From NCBI GenBank assembly GCA_032191485.1, contig JAVDOI010000003.1, positions 17,872,649 through 17,936,648 of the forward strand: a stretch of 64,000 nucleotides of DNA. Reading direction: 5' to 3'. Within the stretch, counting starts at the first letter, position 1. Each line of letters begins with the position of its first letter. This document shows positions 59,201-64,000 of the stretch, one piece after another. Source of the stretch: Leptoclinus maculatus. Lineage: Eukaryota; Chordata; Actinopteri; Perciformes; Stichaeidae. Below the pieces are notes generated by a model. It did not search any database, was not told the origin of the DNA, and saw only the letters and a program-made list of their open reading frames with translations. The position numbers were made by a program, and so were the translations under genes.

Positions 59201-60914
59201 AGAATACCAGCATCATAATGAGTGTATAGACTAGAAAGTCTAGTCCAATCGTCAAATAATGTCCACTTTCATGTCAGATTAATCCTGCATGTGCACTCAC
59301 TTTTCTCTCTTTAGCAGCTCCCTCTCCTCCTGCAGGCTCAGAGGACTGCCCACCACCATCGACCCCTCGAGCGCCTCCACGGCTAACGAGGGACTGGAAG
59401 GCTCACTGAACGGGGTGGAGGTGAAGCACGTCTTTGGTTTGGAGTGCGGCCGTTCTGCACCGACTGGCGTTGGGTTTATTCTTCTGGATGGTTTGGATGC
59501 CCTGAAGGATAATAGAAACTGTTAGACTAAATCTAAAAAAAAATCAATGATGGAGTCAGTGTTGACTTGAGTTGTTTGGACTTACGCGGGTGAAATGGGT
59601 GAAGACCCAACAGGAGGGAAGTCCTCCAAGTTGTTGAAGTTGAGCTGCCCCACAGATGGAGGTGAAGCCTGCTCGCTTATCCTACTGTTCCCCCCTCCTC
59701 CTCCTTCTCCTCCTCTACCCGACCTTCTTCCCCCGCTTTCCCATCGCCCAGTCTCATCACTGTGATGTCCTCCCCGCCATCCTCCATGTTTCCCTTGTCC
59801 CGCCGCTGCCGTGTTGCCACCACCTCTCCTGCGACCCTTCTGGGACTGGAAGCTGGGGCTTTTCTGGAGGTCAGGAGGAGAAACCATGTAGTCTCCCAGA
59901 CTGATCCTCTGGCCGGACCGACGTTCGGAGCCTGAAGGCCTGGAGGCGGGGCTCCATCCTGTAGCAAAGGAGGAGGGGCTGCTGAAGGTGTTGACCCCAC
60001 TCAGAGAGTGGGACCCTGACTGACCAGCAGCATCCCACTCAGACCCAGGCGACACTGAGGCGGATGGAGAAAACAGCTGGACCCGGCTGGCACTCCGAGA
60101 ACCAGCTCCACCACCACCACCACCACCAGCGGACCTGCAATCCCTCCTGTCAGTGGCGCACTGAGTCTGTGCACCAGGTCTGGGGCGACTGGGGGTCTTG
60201 GCCGGCGTGGCGGGGCCATGAGTCAGTGCTCGACTGCTCTGCTCTCTCAGGAAGTTCAGAAGAAATGGGACAAACTCTTGTTTGTGAACTGTCACCTCAG
60301 GTTCTCTCAATGCCAGCCGTTCACCTTCCTGTTGAAAAGAGGAAGGTGATGCGTGTTAGGAAACAATGAACTGAGACGGATATAGAATTCATAAAGATAA
60401 AATAACCGACATGATCAACACTATCTAGTGCGTGATGAACCCAAAGTAGAGAGTAACGAGGTCAGTACACGTTTTGTTGCTCAGCTCCAGGATATTGCTG
60501 CAGAAAGTAGCCTGTTGACCTAACATTAGCTAACAATGCACGGACTAACATCCGCTAAACTGCGCAGCCCTCTTGAGATAGTAATAATAATTACAACAGG
60601 AGCAAACGGCTGTGGTAAACTGTGTTTTAATACTACATTTTCTGGAAAGATAGTTGACAACGTAGCGGTCTCGTCTGCAGTCCATCCTATTGAAGGCTAC
60701 AGCTAACCTAGCTCGATAGGCTGAAAGTTTTGTTTACAATCACTTGTTAGCTGTGTCATCTCTTAAAACACAATATAAAAGGGCGCGCGCGCATAAGATG
60801 TCTCAGTCAGGTGGCTCGTAATCATTTCGGACATACCTCGTCATTCTTTAGCCAGTCCAAGACCGTTTTAACGTCCACTTTCTTCCACAGAAGAGATTCC
60901 AAAAGAGCCGCCAT
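51596..60914 (-). CDS. cdan1: Codanin-1, whole gene
   Basis: Twenty-eight coding exons (4,062 nt) encode 1,353 aa; the human gene also has 28 exons and encodes 1,227 aa. The start at 60,914 gives MAALLESLL, as in human MAAVLESLL. Middle exons: 58858-59048, 58623-58739, 58428-58506, 58198-58318, 57615-57724, 57388-57477, 57200-57275, 56858-57063, 56628-56760, 56332-56475, 55996-56162, 55743-55824, 55542-55631, 55398-55452, 55084-55220, 54880-54983, 54491-54640, 54263-54326, 54068-54146. Clear matches to human include HLDKCTLRLLAENERV, FSSDRAFHTFKKQR-like SDKAFHTFKKQR, LGMLGADSLGRL, RLLAKFLGFISFLPY, ILTVPWLVEFLS, VDQQLLYTCCPF and EKACSWLSANITALIRRE. Codanin-1 holds ASF1 histone chaperones in the cytoplasm and works with CDIN1; human loss causes congenital dyserythropoietic anaemia type I. 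The intron after 57,388 uses a GC donor. First exon is 60837-60914. Confidence 0.97.
53242..54067 (-). other. cdan1 intron 22
   Basis: About 0.8 kb, the longest cdan1 intron; no exon or repeat of note. Confidence 0.7.
57820..58040. mobile_element. Relic of a dispersed fish repeat in a cdan1 intron
   Basis: Words such as CGTCTTGTTTTGTCCGAGCAACAGTCCGAAACC, AAAAACGACTCAAAAGATTAATAAACTATCAAAATAGG and CAACTAATCAGTGAATCAACCAG are in the order of the same widespread teleost element as near 38,740, here in its right half. The intron (57,725-58,197) contains no exon. Confidence 0.6.
59301..60328 (-). CDS. cdan1: cdan1 exons 2-3: N-terminal region with ASF1-binding motif
   Basis: Exons 59586-60328 and 59301-59501. 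Exon 2 holds the conserved KQEFVPFLLNFLREQSSR and a long Gly/Ser/Arg-rich, probably disordered stretch larger than in human, ending NLEDFPPVGSSP. Exon 3 opens with KPSRRINPTPV (about residues 277-287), identical to the human sequence. This is the B-domain-like motif shared with HIRA and CAF-1 p60 through which codanin-1 binds ASF1. It is followed by SKPKTCFTSTPFSE and a helical SLQEERELLKREK. Confidence 0.94.
60329..60836 (-). other. cdan1 intron 1
   Basis: About 0.5 kb, with a short GCGC run (60,782-60,791) and no exon. Confidence 0.75.
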
Positions 60915-61060
60915 TCTGCGCGACTGAAGGACTGATGGGGAGGGGGGCGTGGTTAGCACCTACGCATGCGCGTAATGCGTATGACGTATGCCAACCACGT
61001 GTGCAGCTAACGGGAGCTGATTGGTTCGTTAGGCTCGTTTGAGATGAGCCAGTGTCCCGT
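60915..61060 (-). promoter_or_regulatory. cdan1 promoter with NRF-1, CRE-like and CCAAT motifs
   Basis: Immediately upstream of the ATG: an NRF-1-type palindrome CGCATGCGCG (60,963-60,972), a TGACGTAT CRE-like element (60,982-60,989) and an inverted CCAAT (61,020-61,024), with no TATA box. This arrangement is usual for broadly expressed genes. Motifs are seen; activity is inferred. Confidence 0.55.
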
Positions 61061-61233
61061 GGCCTTTTTTGTTTTTTTGCCACTATATAAAATGGAAAGA
61101 AATATTATATTAAGGAAACATGCAGATGAGACAACTTTATTCTTAAAACCTGCAATTGAGCTTATTGGTATATTTTTTTTAAACTTCAGGTCTCTGTCTG
61201 AAACACTCTTTTGCCTTAAAAAGTAGTGATAAA

Positions 61234-61871
61234 TATGGAAGCCCATTCCCCCCAGCAAAAAAAAGAAAAAAATAAGATCACTAAAAAAAAAAAAAAGAAA
61301 AAAATAGTAACTTAAAAAAATGAATAAATAAATAAATAATAATAATTCTAATAATTTTTTTTTTTTTTACTTTTTTTCCACCAGCAAAAAAAAACAAAAA
61401 CTTTTGGTGCATCCATCTGTAACCATAACACTGACCAGATTTTTCCAGTTGCTATAGAAAGTCGAAATTATGAGATACTTTAACACAACAGTCATAGAAG
61501 CAGCTATGACATATGAATGGATTGTGAGTACATTGAAGATTTCTTTAAAACGTGGCTTTACAACACATGAAATACAGATGATGGATTGTAATGAGCAAAC
61601 GCACCCTTGAATAGAATGTTAAGCAAGAAGCAGCTCTGGAGGTTAAAGAATGAAACCAATGTGGCTGAGGTGGCGACCAATAAACAGCAACTGGAAACAT
61701 CTTTTTTTTTTTTCTTTTTTGCTGACAGAGAAAAAGTAAAAAAAAATATATATATATATAATTTTTTTTTTTTGTGAATTAATTATTATTATTTTTTTTT
61801 GTGAATTAATTATTATTTTTTTTTTGTGATCTTATTTTATTTTTTTTTGCTGCCATGAATGGGCTTCCATA
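61234..61871 (+). mobile_element. AT-rich MITE-like element, copy 1
   Basis: A 638-bp element bounded by TATGGAAGCCCATTC and its inverse GAATGGGCTTCCATA. Inside each end are further matched words (GCAAAAAA, ATAAGATCAC / GTGATCTTAT). Its non-coding core includes GTCGAAATTATGAGATAC and GACATATGAATGGATTG. TA at both edges suggests a TA target, as in Tc1/mariner MITEs, but the family is not identified. Confidence 0.7.
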
Positions 61872-62020
61872 GTTATTGGTCGCCACCTCAGCCACATTGG
61901 TTTCATTCTTTAAAAATTATTTGAATTATTATTATTTATTTTGTGGGTGGATTTTTTTTTTTTTCTTTTTTTTTTTAGTGATCTTATTTTGTTTTTTGCT
62001 GGCAGGAATGGGCTTCCATA
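61872..62020 (-). mobile_element. Internally deleted fragment of the same MITE
   Basis: Retains TATTGGTCGCCACCTCAGCCACATTGG from the core and a right end GGCAGGAATGGGCTTCCATA, with the middle missing. Abuts copy 1. Confidence 0.6.
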
Positions 62021-62101
62021 CAATGGTGATTCAGTTAAAATACTTTGCAAAAATAATTAATGTTTGGTAAATTGTAAAAAAAAAAAAAAAAATCGGTTCT
62101 A

Positions 62102-62652
62102 TATGGAAGCATTCCCGTGCAAAAAAAAAAAAATAAGATCACCAAAAAAAAAAAAAAAATGAATTCACAAAAAAGAAAAAAAAGAAAAAACTAATTCACA
62201 AAAACAAAAACAAAAAATATATATATATATATATATTTTTTTTTTACTTTTTCTCTGTCAGCAAAAAATAAAAATAAAAGATGTTTCCAGTTGCTGTTTA
62301 TTGGTCGCCACCTCAGCCACATTGGTTTCATTCTTTATACTCCAGAGCTTCAAGGGTGCGTTTGCTCAGTACAATCCATGTGAAACATCATCTGTATTTC
62401 ATGTGTTGTAAAGCCACGTTTTAAAGAAGTCTTCAATGTACTCACAATCCATTCATATGTCATAGCTGCTTCTATGACTGTTGTGTTAAAGTATCTCATA
62501 ATTTCGACTTTCTATAGCAACTGGAAAAATCTGGTCAGTGTTATGGTTACAGATGGATGCACCAAAAGTGTTTTGGTTTTTTTTTGCTGGTGGAAAAAAA
62601 GTAAAATAAAAAAAAAAAAAATTATTTGAATTATTATTATTTATTTTGTGGG

Positions 62653-62688
<36 letters not shown>

Positions 62689-62777
62689 TGAATTACTATT
62701 TTTTTTTTTTTTTTTTAAGTTACTATTTTTTTTAGTGATCTTATTTAGTTTTTTGCTGGCGGGAATGGGCTTCCATA
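62102..62777 (-). mobile_element. AT-rich MITE-like element, copy 2 (inverted)
   Basis: A 676-bp copy inverted relative to copy 1; the core reads as its reverse complement. The ends are TATGGAAGCATTCCCG and CGGGAATGGGCTTCCATA. The following spacer (CTATGGTGATTCAG...) duplicates the spacer preceding this copy. Confidence 0.7.
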
Positions 62778-62858
62778 CTATGGTGATTCAGTTAAAATAC
62801 TTTGCAAAAATAATTAATGTTTGGTAAATTGTAAAAAAAAAAAAAAAAATCTGTTCCA

Positions 62859-63434
62859 TATGGAAGCATTCCCGTGCAAAAAAAAAAAAATAAGATCACC
62901 AAAAAAATAAATAAAATGAATTCACAAAAAAGAAAAAAAAGAAAAAATTAATTCACAAAAAAAAAAAAATATATATATATATATATTTTTTTTTTTTACT
63001 TTTTCTCTGTCAGCAAAAAAGAAAAAGAAAAGATGTTTCCAGTTGCTGTTTATTGGTCGCCACCTCAGCCACATTGGTTTCATTCTTTATACTCCAGAGC
63101 TTCAAGGGTGCGTTTGCTCAGTACAATCCATGTGAAACATCATCTGTATTTCATGTGTTGTAAAGCCACGTTTTAAAGAAGTCTTCAATGTACTCACAAT
63201 CCATTCATATGTCATAGCTGCTTCTATGACTGTTGTGTTAAAGTATCTCATAATTTCGACTTTCTATAGCAACTGGAAAAATCTGGTCAGTGTTATGGTT
63301 ACAGATGGAAAAAAAATTATTAGAATTATTATTATTTATTTTGTGGGTGGATTTTTTCTTTTTTTGTGAATTACTTTTTTTTTTTTTTAGTGATCTTTTT
63401 TCTTTTTTTTTGCTGGCAGGAATGGGCTTCCATA
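62859..63434 (-). mobile_element. AT-rich MITE-like element, copy 3 (inverted, tandem)
   Basis: A 576-bp copy in the same orientation as copy 2, part of a tandem duplication with a 757-bp period (62,025 versus 62,782). About 70-100 bp are missing after ACAGATGG near 63,309, relative to copy 2. Confidence 0.7.
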
Positions 63435-64000
63435 GCTACAATTTATACTGTCAAGAAAAAAAGTTACTTATTTAGGCATCCTTGTAACCAAAGAACAAGA
63501 CAGGTGTCTTGTTGAAGGTGATGTTTGTTTAGTGGAGTGACTTTGTTAAGAATATTACTTGGATAAAAGTTTGGTCATTGCCCACATATTACGTATTAGG
63601 AATAAGATTAGAGAGGTTTCCTTTAAGATTATACTAAAGTTTTACCTTGCAAAGCATTTTCTCAAGAAATGTAAAATGATTTAGGTATAAATTATATATT
63701 GTTATAATATATTATTATAATTTTACCTGTTAAAGGTTTTCTTTTGGAGGAGTTTTTCCTGTCTCTTGAGGCAAATTTTTGTAATTGGGCTTTAACAATA
63801 AAATTTAAATGAATCAAATGGTTTAAATCTTTAGACTTTTGTTGTTGTTCCTTTTCTGCCATGTTTGGTGGTATTTTGGTTATATCTTTTGTATTCATTT
63901 TTAATCTTAATCTGATATTTAACTCCTCTACCTTTTGTTCAATCTGTGATGTCTACAGATAATAAACAAAACAGTCCAGTGAATTAATAAAAAAACCTAG
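63435..64000. other. AT-rich right flank without recognisable genes
   Basis: The only frame is a 68-codon AT-driven minus-strand one; no homology or splice structure recognised. Confidence 0.6.

Noticed and set aside
59656..60219. Frames on both strands across cdan1 exon 2
   Set aside because: Shadows of the Gly/Ser/Arg-rich exon; the codanin-1 frame alone matches the family and splices in phase.
61876..63475. Phe-rich short frames that look like membrane segments
   Set aside because: Poly-T translations inside the MITE copies.

Overview
The window looks like nuclear DNA of a ray-finned fish. It has long interrupted genes with canonical GT-AG introns, abundant long CA/GT microsatellites, homopolymer G/C tracts, and degenerate copies of short non-autonomous transposons of kinds common in teleosts. 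No bacterial, viral or organellar genes are visible. I recognised the genes by translating exons and comparing them with family sequences from memory; no database search was run.

Three genes lie on the minus strand, transcribed right to left. (1) cdan1 (codanin-1), ATG at 60,914 and stop at 51,596, is complete: 28 coding exons, 4,062 nt, 1,353 aa. (2) stard9 (a kinesin-3 family motor with a START lipid-binding-type domain), ATG at 50,291 and stop at 15,548, is complete: 32 coding exons, 10,563 nt, 3,520 aa, including one 6.6-kb exon. In both genes the exon lengths sum to a multiple of three and every junction keeps phase. (3) A beta-spectrin gene, best matched to erythroid sptb, enters from the left as its 5' part only: a GC-rich promoter with a likely non-coding first exon near 12.4-12.9 kb, the usual first coding exon at 7,567-7,711, and an alternative first coding exon at 4,737-5,307. 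The rest of spectrin lies beyond the left edge.

Layout. 1-4,736: spectrin intron. 4,737-5,640: alternative spectrin first exon and its promoter. 5,641-12,430: spectrin intron with the usual first coding exon and transposon relics. 12,430-12,900: spectrin promoter. 13,685-50,291: stard9 with its 3' UTR. 50,765-60,914: cdan1, whose 3' end lies about 0.5 kb upstream of the stard9 start codon. 60,915-61,060: cdan1 promoter. 61,234-63,434: an array of AT-rich inverted-repeat elements. 63,435-64,000: AT-rich DNA without recognisable genes.

Function. Codanin-1 controls ASF1 histone chaperone traffic and is a human anaemia gene (CDA I). Erythroid beta-spectrin builds the red-cell membrane skeleton and is also a human anaemia gene. 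STARD9 is a microtubule motor of centrioles and the mitotic spindle pole. The most notable observation is the second spectrin first exon. It ends in the same splice phase as the usual one and closes with a GRFRQLQ peptide, matching the GRFKQLQ end of the short SPTBN1 N-terminus, but it adds a long serine-rich head.
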